Shown: positions 10,082-19,726, counted from the stretch's first letter. The stretch: DNA of 64,000 bases from Bradyrhizobium diazoefficiens (GCF_016599855.1 NZ_CP067041.1:4402001-4466000), one strand, 5' to 3'. Notes: generated by a model from the sequence alone, not told the origin. Made by a program: numbers and translations.

Positions 10082-10993
10082 ATGATAGGTCTACCGCGTC
10101 TTTCTCAGATCGCGTCGATTGCCCAAGCCGGACGGCGTCGCATAGGAGCTTTGACGACAGTTTTCTTGGGGACTTTGGTGATCGCCTGCACGTCGAGTGT
10201 CGCGCAGACCCCGGCGAGCGACCCAGTCATCGCCGTCGTCGGTGCTACCGAGATTCACCAGAGCGATTTTCGGTTGGCCGAGGAAGATATGGGCAAAATG
10301 CTTGCCGGCCTCGATGAGGAGAACAAGCGCCGCTATCTCGCAACCTATCTCCATGACCTGGTTATCCTTTCCAAAGCCGCTCGGGACGGAGGCCTCGTTG
10401 ACGAGGCAGATCTACAGAGGCGCATGACGTACACCCGGAACAAGGCCCTGATGGATCGTATGTTACGGGTTACAGCTGATGCGGTAACTGATGAAGATGT
10501 TCGCAAGTTTTACGATGAGGCGGTCCAGAAGACGAAACCCGAACCCGAACTTCATCTCCGCGCGATTGTCTTCAAATTTTCCAGCCCCAATGACGAGGCG
10601 GCGGTTGCCGCCGTGGAAGCGAGAGCCAACAGCGCTCTCGAAGGCCTCGCCAAAGACGATTTCGCTGCGGTCGCCCGCGAAATGACCGACGCCGAAAACG
10701 AAAAGGCGAACGGAGGAGATCTGGGCTGGCTCACGGCGGCCCAGATGGGCAAGGAGTATGCAGACGTTGCATTCACCCTCGGCAAGGGCGGCGTCTCGAA
10801 GCCTATAAAGACTGAGTTCGGATGGCACATCATCAAAGTCGAAGACGAGCGGACTCGCAAGCCGAACGAATTTGCAGCCGTACGCGACCAATTTGAGACT
10901 GTCGTTCGGCGCAAGGCCCAGATCGAGCTCGTGGACAAATTGCGCGCCGAAACGCCAATCGAGTGGCGCGACGACGAGGTGAAGCCGCGATAG
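10082..10993 (+). CDS. Parvulin-type peptidyl-prolyl isomerase, exported
   Basis: The protein has 303 residues with an N-terminal hydrophobic segment (about 22-42, ending SSVAQ), so it is probably periplasmic. It may be a lipoprotein, since Cys lies in GTLVIACTSS. A SurA/PrsA-like N-terminal helical region is followed by a PpiC rotamase domain at about residues 165-270, with the signatures NGGDLGWL and FGWHIIKVED. Such enzymes catalyse proline cis-trans isomerisation and act as folding chaperones for exported and outer-membrane proteins. It heads a plus-strand group with two glycosyltransferases. A second parvulin is at 24589-25602. The substrate is unknown; help in folding surface proteins of this locus is an inference. 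Confidence 0.85.
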   Translation: MIGLPRLSQIASIAQAGRRRIGALTTVFLGTLVIACTSSVAQTPASDPVIAVVGATEIHQSDFRLAEEDMGKMLAGLDEENKRRYLATYLHDLVILSKAARDGGLVDEADLQRRMTYTRNKALMDRMLRVTADAVTDEDVRKFYDEAVQKTKPEPELHLRAIVFKFSSPNDEAAVAAVEARANSALEGLAKDDFAAVAREMTDAENEKANGGDLGWLTAAQMGKEYADVAFTLGKGGVSKPIKTEFGWHIIKVEDERTRKPNEFAAVRDQFETVVRRKAQIELVDKLRAETPIEWRDDEVKPR

Positions 10994-11089
10994 CCACGTG
11001 AAACGTGTGGCCCAGAGTCAGCGCTCAGACCCGCGGCGCTTCAGAAACAAGAATCCGGTCGTATCGCGCATCGGGAGGGGTACGACATC

Positions 11090-11968
11090 ATGTCTGTTGC
11101 GTCCGACCAATGCACACCCGTCGTCGGGATGGTGCCCGCTGGGAGGGGCCTCGCCGAATTGACAGATCGGCCCAATGACCGGGTGACCGAGCGCTTCTGG
11201 GTTGTCGGAACACCGGTGAGCGTCGTCGACATGGCGTCTGCGATAACGCTTATCCGTGAGTGGATCCAGGAGAAGAAGAGTCGGTACATTTGCGTAACCG
11301 ACGTGCATAGCATCATGCTCTCGCGGTGGGATCCGGCTCTTCGCCGCGCTCTGACAGGCGCCGACCTCGTCATCGCGGATGGCACGCCCCTCGTTTGGAC
11401 CGCATGGTCGCGCGGTGTGAAATCGATCGGTCGTGTCCCTGGCCCCGATTTCATGCATGAGCTTTGTCGTCTGTCTCCCGAGAATTGGACCCACTTTCTG
11501 CTGGGTGGCGCGAAGGACGTTCCTGATCGGCTGGCCCAGTCGCTAACGGCGCTCAATCCGCGACTCACGATCTGTGGCACTCATTCACCGCCGTTTCGGC
11601 CGCTCACGCAGGGAGAGGACAACGAACTGGTCGAGCGCATCAATGCGTCGAAACCCAATATCGTGTGGATTGGGCTTGGATGCCCGAAGCAAGAGCTTTG
11701 GATGTCTCAGCACGCACCGGCGATTCCTGGTGCGATCATGATCGGAGTCGGTGCAGCATTCAATTTCCTTTCCGGAACTATTCCGCGCGCTCCGCTCTGG
11801 ATGCAGAACAACGGCTTGGAATGGCTTCATCGTCTGTTGACGGAGCCCCGGCGTCTGTGGCGACGCTACCTCGTGATCGCTCCGATGTTTGCTGTTCTGG
11901 CCGTCGTCGAGACGATCGGGATTTGGTGGCGGCGATCTCAGAACCCGAAGAAGCTCCACCATGTGTAG
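11090..11968 (+). CDS. WecG/TagA/CpsF family glycosyltransferase
   Basis: The protein has 292 residues with the family landmarks: VVGTPVSVVDMASAI at residues 40-54, VTDVHSIMLS, the IADGTPLVW motif and GLGCPKQELWM. Family members transfer a sugar (for example N-acetylmannosaminuronate) to an undecaprenyl-linked acceptor during surface polysaccharide assembly. A C-terminal basic and hydrophobic segment (about 255-285) may bind the inner membrane. The ATG is preceded by GGAGGGG at good spacing. The sugar specificity cannot be read from sequence. It lies 97 bases after the parvulin gene and is probably co-transcribed with it. Confidence 0.9.
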   Translation: MSVASDQCTPVVGMVPAGRGLAELTDRPNDRVTERFWVVGTPVSVVDMASAITLIREWIQEKKSRYICVTDVHSIMLSRWDPALRRALTGADLVIADGTPLVWTAWSRGVKSIGRVPGPDFMHELCRLSPENWTHFLLGGAKDVPDRLAQSLTALNPRLTICGTHSPPFRPLTQGEDNELVERINASKPNIVWIGLGCPKQELWMSQHAPAIPGAIMIGVGAAFNFLSGTIPRAPLWMQNNGLEWLHRLLTEPRRLWRRYLVIAPMFAVLAVVETIGIWWRRSQNPKKLHHV

Positions 11969-12106
11969 CCTGCCGACTGCAGTGTGGCCTGCAAGTTCGA
12001 TACGACCGCCGCCAGAGCTGTAAGGGGTGCAACACGAACTCGTGCGGGCCGCCCTTGATCTTGGCCTACGCGACCTTGCACGGATATTGCGCGATCGAGG
12101 TTGGCA

Positions 12107-13270
12107 TTGAAGATTCTCGTCATTCACAACATTTATCGAGAAACTGGCGGCGAGGACACAGTCGTCAAACAGGAGATCGATCTTCTCAGACGGCGCGGCC
12201 ACGACGTTCATACCGCGTTCTTTGACAATTCAGACATAAGGAATTCCGGCGATCGCATCAGGGTGGCGCTGCAAGTTGGACGGAACGGCACCTCGGCTGC
12301 CCGGCTGAGCGCCATGATTTCGACGTCTCGTCCGGACGTCGTCCATGTGCACAATTTTTTTCCCCTTGTGTCGCCGGGCGGATTGGACGTGATAGCGCGC
12401 GAAGGCATTCCGGTGGTGCAGACACTGCATAACTTTCGGACGATTTGTCCTGGCGGAATACTCATGCGCGACGGACAGCCGTGCGAAGCCTGTGTGGGTC
12501 GCAACCGATGGCCAGCAGTACGGTGGAGGTGTTATCGGGGGTCGGCCGTCGGCTCGGCTGCTGCAGCCTATATGGGTCACGTGTTCCGGCGGGTCCTCGA
12601 TCGCCATCGAGCCCACATCACGGTCGTGGCCATGACCCAGTTCGCAAGATCGCGGTTTCTCGCCGATGGTTTCATGGAGGACCAGATCGTCGTGCGACCC
12701 AACTTCGCGCCCGATATCGGACCTGGACTGGCGGCACGCGATGGGCGCCTTGTCTATATCGGCCGGTTGAGCGAGGAAAAAGGCGCCGATATCATCGTCA
12801 GGGCAGCCGCAAAGGTGCGAGGAGAAGTCGAGATCGTGGGCGACGGCCCCGAAACGGATCACTTGCGGTCGACCGCACCCCCGAATGTAACCTTTGCGGG
12901 ACGCATCGCTCGCGAAGCGGTCGCGAGCAAGCTGCGGAGCGCGAGCGCGGTCCTCGTTCCGTCGCGCTGTTATGAAGGATTTCCCATGATCGTCGCCGAA
13001 TCGATGGCCTGCTCCACCCCGGTCATCGCCAGCAGGATCGGTGCGCTCGCGGAAATAGTGGAGGACCGCAAGACCGGACGATTGATCGCGACCGACGACA
13101 TCGACGGATGGACGCAAGCCATGAACGAAGCGATCGACGATCCCGGTCAACTCGCGCAATGGGGCCGGTCCGCACGTCAGGCCTACACTCTCCTGTGCAG
13201 CGAAGAGCGCGGCTACGACAGTTTGATCGGTATCTATCAACGCGCGATCGAAAGGGCTCGCGCCGCCTGA
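12107..13270 (+). CDS. Glycosyltransferase family 4 protein
   Basis: A GT-B fold enzyme of about 387 residues. The N-terminal Rossmann half carries HNIYRETGGEDTVV and DVVHVHNFFP. The C-terminal half carries GRLSEEKGADIIVRA, VGDGPE and the EGFPMIVAESMACSTPVIAS nucleotide-sugar-binding region. The central segment has four cysteines (CPGG...CEACVG...CYRG), as in a subset of GT4 enzymes. The start is TTG at 12107, six bases after GAGG; TTG at 12101 would abut that site. It probably adds a sugar to the locus polysaccharide; donor and acceptor are unknown. Confidence 0.88.
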   Translation: MKILVIHNIYRETGGEDTVVKQEIDLLRRRGHDVHTAFFDNSDIRNSGDRIRVALQVGRNGTSAARLSAMISTSRPDVVHVHNFFPLVSPGGLDVIAREGIPVVQTLHNFRTICPGGILMRDGQPCEACVGRNRWPAVRWRCYRGSAVGSAAAAYMGHVFRRVLDRHRAHITVVAMTQFARSRFLADGFMEDQIVVRPNFAPDIGPGLAARDGRLVYIGRLSEEKGADIIVRAAAKVRGEVEIVGDGPETDHLRSTAPPNVTFAGRIAREAVASKLRSASAVLVPSRCYEGFPMIVAESMACSTPVIASRIGALAEIVEDRKTGRLIATDDIDGWTQAMNEAIDDPGQLAQWGRSARQAYTLLCSEERGYDSLIGIYQRAIERARAA

Positions 13271-13327
13271 TCAAGCGCGGTGAGGATCAAGCGAACCGTC
13301 GGCGCAGAACCGGCGTTCTTTTTGCAA

Positions 13328-14266
13328 TCACAGCACAGCGTCGGAATACAGCGCGGTGACGCTCGCGGGAACCACGCTGGTCGATCTGAAAACATGGGGG
13401 CGCGGCTCGACCAGCCTGACCGCGATGACCGGCCGACGCGGTAGAAAGCGCGGCTGGCAGAGCGTCGCCCAGCAGCCGTCGAGAGAGCGGTAGGTCAGCA
13501 GGAACAGCCCGATCCATCGACGAAAGAGGCCGTAGTCGCTCAGATAGATCGGAATCGAGAGCGCGACGCCCTTGCGGGTTTCGATTGTATGTACCGATAG
13601 GCACCACTGGCTTCCATCCGTCACCAGCACATATCGCCCACGGCTCCCCTTGCCGTGATCCGACATGATGCGCTTGTGGCGCTCATCGACGATTGCGAAG
13701 ATCTCGTCGAATGAGGTGAGGACGCGCAGCTTGCGTGTCGCGAACGAAACTCCCACGTTGGGAATGAGGTAGACGTGGTCATCGAGTGTCTTCCAGCCGA
13801 GGCCACAGACGATCTTGGCCACCTCTCTGATCGGAGAAAAGCCTGTCAAGGTCAACTCCTTCTGCGCCATCATCGCTTTGATCAGACGCAGGCTTTCTTT
13901 CCGGAAAGCGGGCTTCACGCACCAATGTGCGAGGTTGGCGAACCGCTCCACCCGGCCCTCGATGATCTGCTCGGAGTAGATGGCTGCCATGACGCCGACC
14001 ACCCCCTCGTTCGGACGAACCAGCGCCACCCCGTAGTCCGAATTCGGTTGCAGCCAGGGGTAACGAAGCAGCGATTTCCAGCCTTCGACGGAAATATCGC
14101 CGTTCAACTCGCGATGAAGGAATTCGCAGGTTTCCTGAAGGAGATCGTCGGTGATCCGGACCAGTTGCGAACGCGACGACGACTTTGAGCCGCTTCCTGT
14201 CGCACCGTTTGCTGCCGCATTGTCAGCGCCCGCTGGCGCCGCATCGGATGCTATGCTGTCAGCCAC
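13328..14266 (-). CDS. GNAT-like acyltransferase of the polysaccharide locus
   Basis: 312 residues with a low-complexity Ala/Ser-rich N-terminus (about 1-34). A region at about 36-190 resembles the acyl-CoA N-acyltransferase fold (GVALVRPNEGVVGVMAAIYSEQII; NLAHWCVKPAFRKESLRLIKAMM). The C-terminal part has no motif I can name. Similar proteins occur in exopolysaccharide clusters, so acylation of a sugar or lipid-linked precursor is plausible but unproven. It follows the GT4 gene at 14341 on the same strand with a 74-base gap and is probably in the same operon. The catalytic assignment is weak. Confidence 0.65.
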   Translation of the reverse strand: MADSIASDAAPAGADNAAANGATGSGSKSSSRSQLVRITDDLLQETCEFLHRELNGDISVEGWKSLLRYPWLQPNSDYGVALVRPNEGVVGVMAAIYSEQIIEGRVERFANLAHWCVKPAFRKESLRLIKAMMAQKELTLTGFSPIREVAKIVCGLGWKTLDDHVYLIPNVGVSFATRKLRVLTSFDEIFAIVDERHKRIMSDHGKGSRGRYVLVTDGSQWCLSVHTIETRKGVALSIPIYLSDYGLFRRWIGLFLLTYRSLDGCWATLCQPRFLPRRPVIAVRLVEPRPHVFRSTSVVPASVTALYSDAVL

Positions 14267-14340
14267 CTGTCCGTCCTCGCTTGTCGAAATCCGGGAAATT
14301 CATCTTGGCTTTCTCCGTCACTGGCGACTTCGGCGCCGCT

Positions 14341-15468
14341 TCAGGTCGCGGACGCAAGCTTCCTTGCGGCCGGCGGCAGACCAGCTGCCGCAAGGTTCAA
14401 CCCGTCGACGTATCGGCGCGCCGACCGATCGAGATTGAGTTGCGCTGCGGCCTGGACCGCGGCCCGCGACATCGCCGACCAGCGCGCGGCATCGCCGACC
14501 AGCCGCAAAATCGCGGCCGCCCAGGGCTCGACCTCGAGCGGGCGCACCAAACCGCAGGCATCGTCGATCACGAGTTCGTCCGCCGCGCCGACGAACGGAG
14601 AGACAATGCACGGCGTGCCGCATTGCATCGCTTCGTTGCAGACCAGTCCCCATGCGTCCGACTTCGACGGCAAAGCGAGCATACGCGCGGAGGCGAACAC
14701 CGACGAAATCTCCTCTGGCGGGACGTGCGACGTATATTCGAATGCGACCTCCGCCGTGGAGAGCTGATCAAGCTCCTCGGGCCTGGATGGGCTATCCGCG
14801 ATGATGCGCACCGAAAGCGTGGGCAACCGGCGCTTCAGCTCAAGCACGAGCTTCACGAAGAAAGGCCAGTTTTTCCGCTCGTCGTTCACGCGTCCGCACC
14901 ACAGCAGATCATAGCGGCGCCGGGCGAATTCCGGAATATCGGCCGGTCCGCCCCAGGCCGGAACGATGTTCGCCACGAAAATCTTCTTCGGGTCCGCGCC
15001 CTGCTCTACGAAGAAGTCTCGCCCCTTCGCGCTCGCGCAGATGATCGCCCGGCAACGACCGACGACCGCCGGTCGCGTCAGGCGATGATAGACGCTCTGC
15101 GGCATCATGATCGCCCACCCGTCGGTCAGAAAGACCAGCGGCTTTCTGTGGACCCGGCTCCAGGCTGCGGCGACCAGCATCGTCGGATAGACACCGTTGA
15201 TGGCAACGAGATCGGGAGACAGACGGCTCAGCGTGCTCCACATCCCCACATTGATATGCGCCGACCTCGATCCTGGCAGATCGAACTCTATTCCGCGAAG
15301 CAGGATGTGGCTATACCGCGCGGCGTAGCGTTCCGACCACTGTCGGTTCTTCTCCCGGGCGGCACACGATATCACCGTGAGATCGAGCCCGTGGCCATCG
15401 ACTATGTGATTGAAGAGCCGGTTCGTATATGGCGTGACCATGTTGTTGCAGATCGCGATACCCGGCAT
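14341..15468 (-). CDS. Glycosyltransferase family 4 protein
   Basis: 375 residues with a GT-B layout: CNNMVTPYTNRLFNHI near the N-terminus, DLVAINGVYPTMLVAAAW, and a C-terminal half with LLWCGRVNDERKNWPFFVKL and PSKSDAWGLVCNEAMQCGTPCI, which contains the conserved acidic donor-binding pair. The best copy of the locus motif in this spacer is 141 bases upstream. It heads a two-gene unit with the GNAT-like gene. It is likely to build the same polysaccharide as the WecG and GT4 genes on the other strand. Confidence 0.88.
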   Translation of the reverse strand: MPGIAICNNMVTPYTNRLFNHIVDGHGLDLTVISCAAREKNRQWSERYAARYSHILLRGIEFDLPGSRSAHINVGMWSTLSRLSPDLVAINGVYPTMLVAAAWSRVHRKPLVFLTDGWAIMMPQSVYHRLTRPAVVGRCRAIICASAKGRDFFVEQGADPKKIFVANIVPAWGGPADIPEFARRRYDLLWCGRVNDERKNWPFFVKLVLELKRRLPTLSVRIIADSPSRPEELDQLSTAEVAFEYTSHVPPEEISSVFASARMLALPSKSDAWGLVCNEAMQCGTPCIVSPFVGAADELVIDDACGLVRPLEVEPWAAAILRLVGDAARWSAMSRAAVQAAAQLNLDRSARRYVDGLNLAAAGLPPAARKLASAT

Positions 15469-15598
15469 TGATTCTGCCCAACAGTCGAACTAACAAGGCT
15501 GCCTAATTTCAGCTCGCGCGTTAGCCGCAGAAGCGGCCTTCGCCGCAGCCTGGATGTTCCGGGCCGACGTTTTTTGAATAGTCAGCAACTATAACGAC

Positions 15599-16477
15599 GT
15601 GATGACCGCTAACATTGAATCGACTGCGACCTTTGGCTTCGTCGCCTGTCACAATCTAACGCGATTTCGAATGATAGGTATCCCCCTCATGACGTACACC
15701 GCAACGCGGCTCCGCGCTTCTATTGGCGCGTTTCACAGGACGTTCCTGCGCCGGCCTCTTCCGGATAAGCTGGCGCTTTATCTCCATTCGTTGAGGGGAC
15801 GCGCCTCGGCAGTGGAACAGCTGATGCGGCGGTTTTCCGACCTCGGCTACAGCTTCGTCGGCCCCGACCAGTTCCTATACAGCTCAGGCCGGATGATCTT
15901 GCTGACATTCGATGATAACTACCAATCATGGTACACCTGCCTGCCGATGTTCGAGCGGCTCGGGGCCACGGCGACTTTCTACGTCAATACCGTTTCGTTT
16001 CGCGATAGGGCCAACGAAGCTGAACTCCGCCGGTTCTTTTCCAGTATCTCCGCGGAGCCTGAGCCGACGCTGACTGTCGACGAGCTGAAATGCATTGCCG
16101 CGGCGGGGCACACGATCGGCGCGCATACCCACACACACCCCAATTTGGCGGCCATTTCGCTGGAGAAGGCAAAGCACGAGATCAGGACCAGCAAAGCCAT
16201 CCTCGAAGACATCCTGCTCGAGCCTGTGGCCCATTTTGCTTATCCGTTCGGCATGCGCAGGCATTTTTCCTCGCCCTTGAAACAGTACTGCTTCGAGATC
16301 GGCTTCAAGACCGTCGCGACCGGCCTTCCTGCCCTGCAGTATGTGAAGCCGGAGAGCGGCATTGTTCATCGTTCCGTTGTCCAGCTCGATGTGCCGTTTG
16401 AGCGGTATATCGAAAACCTCCAGGTCGATGGGCGGATTTTCGAACGGATCACCGGCCGCAACCCCGTCGCGGTGTGA
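15599..16477 (+). CDS. Polysaccharide deacetylase (NodB homology, CE4)
   Basis: Up to 292 residues. NodB-type motifs are clear: LTFDDNYQSW (metal-binding Asp pair, about 102-110), GATATFYVN, GAHTHTHPNL (metal-binding His pair) and HFAYPFGM. CE4 enzymes remove N- or O-acetyl groups from polysaccharides. There is no signal peptide, so a cytoplasmic or membrane-face role on a lipid-linked precursor is possible. The start is uncertain: GTG 15599, ATG 15602, ATG 15670 and ATG 15690 are all in frame and none has a good ribosome-binding site. The catalytic motifs all lie after 15690. Confidence 0.85.
   Translation: MMTANIESTATFGFVACHNLTRFRMIGIPLMTYTATRLRASIGAFHRTFLRRPLPDKLALYLHSLRGRASAVEQLMRRFSDLGYSFVGPDQFLYSSGRMILLTFDDNYQSWYTCLPMFERLGATATFYVNTVSFRDRANEAELRRFFSSISAEPEPTLTVDELKCIAAAGHTIGAHTHTHPNLAAISLEKAKHEIRTSKAILEDILLEPVAHFAYPFGMRRHFSSPLKQYCFEIGFKTVATGLPALQYVKPESGIVHRSVVQLDVPFERYIENLQVDGRIFERITGRNPVAV
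15609..15623 (-). promoter_or_regulatory. Recurrent motif TCGATTCAATGTTAG upstream of the GT4 gene
   Basis: It differs from the copy at 9511-9525 at only one position and has the same orientation. It lies 141 bases before the GT4 ATG. It overlaps the first codons of the divergent deacetylase frame if that frame starts at 15599, which is one reason to suspect a later start there. Confidence 0.45.
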
Positions 16478-16484
16478 GTGCGAC

Positions 16485-16587
16485 GACTTTCATCATGCCC
16501 GGACTTGTCCGGGACATCGACGTCTTTGCATTCTGACTGCCAGGCGAAGCCGTGGATGGCCGGGACAAGCCGGCCATGACGAAAGTC
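16485..16587. repeat. REP-like intergenic palindrome
   Basis: A 103-base imperfect inverted repeat. The left arm GACTTTCATCATGCCCGG... and the right arm ...CCGGCCATGACGAAAGTC pair over about 30 bases. The inner sequence (CGTCTTTGCATTC, CAGGCGAAGCCGTGGATGG) is of the kind found scattered between genes in Bradyrhizobium genomes. It lies between two convergent genes and could act as a bidirectional terminator. Confidence 0.7.
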
Positions 16588-16635
16588 ATGCCGCCATGGT
16601 GGCGCGACTATCCGGTTGCCAAGCGCTCGAACCAA

Positions 16636-18635
16636 TCACGGCTTGAGGATGAATATCGGCGAGTTGGTCAGCGTGACCTGGTTGCCGGAGATCGGATTGA
16701 TGTTACCCGACACATCCTGGTATCGGCTATAGCCCGGATCGAGCGGAAGAACCGTCGGGTTTCCGCTCGAGTCCCAGGCCAGTATCACGGAAGATCCGTC
16801 CGCGCGCGTATAGGTGCCCTGCCAGGTGGTGGCATTGTCGAAACTCGGCCGGGCCAGTCGGAGAGTGATGTCGACCGGTTGTCCCGCGCTGTAGCCGAAC
16901 GCAACCGTCGGGACCACGAACCAGCAATCTGGGCTCTTGGTGATCGCCATGATCGGATTCTGTTGGAGCGTATAGTCCCACGACGTCGCCGGGGCATTCT
17001 GGCCACCGGTGAAGGTTATCGGTTGCTGAGAGCTATTGTACTCGACGAGGCCGGTCCAGACAGTGACGTTGTCGTAGGACCCCGCGATCAGGCTCTGGTT
17101 GAAGCTGCCGAACCATTGCGTGCCCTGCTTGGAGGCGATCGTGCCGGGGGTCTCGAATTCGATCCGGGCAAAAGTACGCGTGGTCGTCGGCGTTCCCTGG
17201 ATCCGGAAGTCGACAGCGTCGCCCGCGACGTTGACGACGCTGATCGCGAGACCATCAGCGGCAATGGCCCGCCAGGACGTGGGGGCCGACCCGCCGCTTG
17301 GGGTGGGGTTGCTGATCCGGTTCGGGCCGGCTTGGCGGGCGATCGGCTTGGCCGGCGTTGTACCGACGAACTGGCCCAGCAGGGCGTAGGCTGTCCCCGC
17401 TCCGTTGAGACTCGTTCCCTGCCCGCCCCAGAGATAACCGTAGGCGATATTATCGTAGGCATACCAGTAGGAACGCTCAAGCCCGCCGGCCTGCCATCAG
17501 CATGGTTGTCTTGACTACGTACTCGGCGGACAGTTGCCGATTTTGTAGATAATTGGGATTCGTCAGGCAATCCACCGCCTGACAGGACGGGAGCTGTCCG
17601 TCGGTTCCGTAGTTGTTCTTAAGCCAGACACCAAGGCCACCCTCGGTGCTCCACACGGCTTCGAGGCGGTAGGTCGCGGCGATGTTCTTGTGTTTCTGGA
17701 CGTCGATGATGGCCTGTTCGGCAAGGAGCGGGTAGCTCGCCGGATCGATGACGCCCAAAGGGACGTTGCCTTGACTGGTCTGGATGACGCGCTGGGCCAT
17801 CAGCGTCTCGTCTCCGATTTCTACCCAGTTCACCGGGTAGCCGTGATAGGCCAGAATGTCTGCGCACGGCGGCGCCGTAGTACTGCCCGCCGGCGGCACA
17901 CTGCACTGCCTGAGAAATTCGAGCATCCACAAGACGCCGTCGCCCGGGAGCGTCGCACCCGTCGGCTGGGAGTAAACCGCTGGCGTCAAGACCTTCGCGG
18001 TTGGATCAATACTCTTTATGATCCGATACGCGTCCCGCGCCAACGCCACCATCGTCTGGATGTCCCCCGACCAAAAGCTGCTGTCGTTTGGCTCGTTCCA
18101 TATTTCCCACAGTTTCACCCTGCCAGCGGCGTGACCCACCACGGCCGTGATCCAGGCGGTCCAGTATTCCTCCCGGGGCGGCGAACAGGTTCCATCGCCA
18201 TATGCGCATGGACTCGCTTTAGGGTTGGTCACGGCCCAAGCCGGAGCGGTTCCTAAATTGAAATACGATGTCGGCGCCATTTGCGGTCGTTCTCGCGACG
18301 ATGGCGTCGAACGCTGTCCAATTGAATTGCCCGGAACCCGTATTGATGCCGGACCAAGTGGCGCCGCTATCCCACAAACGGCGCGACCCGATCGGAAGCG
18401 CCGGCCATGAATTGGAATCGTTTTGAATGTGCATTCCGAAATAAGAGAGGGGAATCGGCGATTGAGCCGAGGCCGCGGTCGCACTCAGAAATGATATCCC
18501 AAGCAATGCGCCAAATCGGATCAGTGACCCGGAGCAGGATCGTACATAATTGACGATGCCTGCAACAGAGAGAGCGCTAGCGTGCTCTTTGAACTCGATC
18601 AGCGGGCTACTTGAGCTTCCTGTACCGACTTCCAT
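16636..18635 (-). pseudogene. Clan-A glycoside hydrolase (GH39/PslG-like), two frameshifts
   Basis: Three frames make one protein of about 665 codons. It starts at ATG 18635 (AAGGAG upstream) with a signal peptide that has an unusually long n-region (about 45 residues before the hydrophobic core, ending SAQS). Next is LSYFGMHIQ..WP. Near 18255-18265 the frame shifts (one extra base, or two lost). It resumes as FNLGTAPAWAV, then KLWEIWNEPND (acid/base Glu), DILAYHGYPVNW and WSTEGGLGV (nucleophile region). A second shift at 17481-17495 fits a four-base duplication in GGCCGGCGGG. The last frame runs GGLERSYWYAYDN to the stop at 16636. PslG-like enzymes trim exopolysaccharide in the periplasm. 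Either it is a recent pseudogene or there are two sequencing errors. Confidence 0.8.
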
Positions 18636-18726
18636 TGCCCTCTCCTTAACGTCGGCTCGCAAAAAGCGACGAATACGCACTCCTCGCACCATTCGCAATG
18701 CCACGTCTGATATTTGCGATATCTAC

Positions 18727-18741
18727 TTAACATTGTATCAC
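18727..18741 (-). promoter_or_regulatory. Recurrent motif GTGATACAATGTTAA before the glycosidase pseudogene
   Basis: On the minus strand TATGTGATACAATGTTAAGTAGATAT; the motif ends 92 bases before the ATG. It is almost identical over 17 bases to the copy upstream of the PstS-like gene. A poor -10 (GATATC) follows at the expected spacing. Confidence 0.5.
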
Positions 18742-18923
18742 ATAGATCGCAAGGCGCTCCGGCAGCGTTTCGCGGCAGCAGCGTTCGTGATCAGGTCGTA
18801 GCTTGAATAAGATCGACTGCTATTGCGAGTCAGCGGATCACGCTGGTGCATGCCTCGATGACAGGTTCCGCGAAGCAACCCAGGGCCGCTAGCGAGAATG
18901 AATTGCTCAGCCGGCGCGCTATC

Positions 18924-19613
18924 TCACTGCTTTATCGCGATCAAGCTCTTCGTGAGAAAGAGAAACCGTTCGCGGAAGATCCGCGCATCGGGAAACAATT
19001 CGCGCATCTGTCCGACAGTCAGCAATTCGATGGTTGACATTGATTCCTCGATCTCCGCCTTGTTCGGCTTCGTAACGATGCCCCAGAGGCTAAACCTGCG
19101 CACCAGTCGCTTGAAAACCGGCTTAGGCAGGAACTGAATTCCCAAACACATGTAATGTGGTTCGATGGGGAAATATCTGTACGGCGTCTGCACAAAGTAT
19201 CGCGGTGCGATACGGCGGACCTCCCTCGCAAATGCCTGTTGTCGCGAAAAGTCACCCACATGTTCAATGACAGAGTTCGAAAACGCGATTTCGTATGAGT
19301 TATCGGGCGCGTCGATGTTACAGGCATCGCCGATCAGATATTTGAAACGCTCCGTCGCGTAAGATGAGCCCCATTGGTTGACCATGGTCACGAGCGGTTT
19401 GGGACCGATGGTCTCCCAGGTGGACGCCGCACCACCGAGATCGATGATACGTGTTTCGTCCGTTACCGCGAACGTCCGCAGAAACAACTCCATCCGCTTG
19501 CCGCGGAAGAGGGGCGCAATGAAGCGTTTGAAAAAACGGTGCCAAGCCTTGATGCTGGCGCGTTCTTCGACCTCGACTGGGCCGCTGTTCGAGATTCCTG
19601 CATCCAGTTTCAT
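18924..19613 (-). CDS. SAM-dependent methyltransferase (class I)
   Basis: 229 residues from ATG 19613, which has GGAG seven bases upstream; the frame is open back to 19718 but those starts lack a site. Motif I is IIDLGGAASTWE, and GDACNIDAPDNSYEIAFSNSVIEHV is the acidic loop and post-motif region of Methyltransf_11/25-type enzymes. The C-terminus (FPDARIFRERFLFLTKSLIAI) is typical of small-molecule or sugar methyltransferases in polysaccharide loci. Its first 20 residues and flanking DNA resemble the start of the neighbouring glycosidase pseudogene. The substrate is unknown. Confidence 0.85.
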   Translation of the reverse strand: MKLDAGISNSGPVEVEERASIKAWHRFFKRFIAPLFRGKRMELFLRTFAVTDETRIIDLGGAASTWETIGPKPLVTMVNQWGSSYATERFKYLIGDACNIDAPDNSYEIAFSNSVIEHVGDFSRQQAFAREVRRIAPRYFVQTPYRYFPIEPHYMCLGIQFLPKPVFKRLVRRFSLWGIVTKPNKAEIEESMSTIELLTVGQMRELFPDARIFRERFLFLTKSLIAIKQ

Positions 19614-19711
19614 TGCCGTCTCCATCGATGACGCCCCGGTATCGGTCACAAGTCCTTCGAGACCAACAGGCCTTCCGCGACCCGACCGCGGAGAGGGACA
19701 CCGATACGTCT

Positions 19712-19726
19712 CTAACATAATCTACT
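19712..19726 (-). promoter_or_regulatory. Recurrent motif copy (AGTAGATTATGTTAG) before the methyltransferase
   Basis: A weaker copy that keeps the ATGTTAG core and orientation; it ends 99 bases before the chosen ATG, matching the spacing seen at the other copies. Confidence 0.35.

Noticed and set aside
10985..11003. GCCACGTGAAACGTGTGGC as a terminator of the parvulin gene
   Set aside because: The stem needs two wobble pairs and no T-run follows; the next gene is probably co-transcribed.
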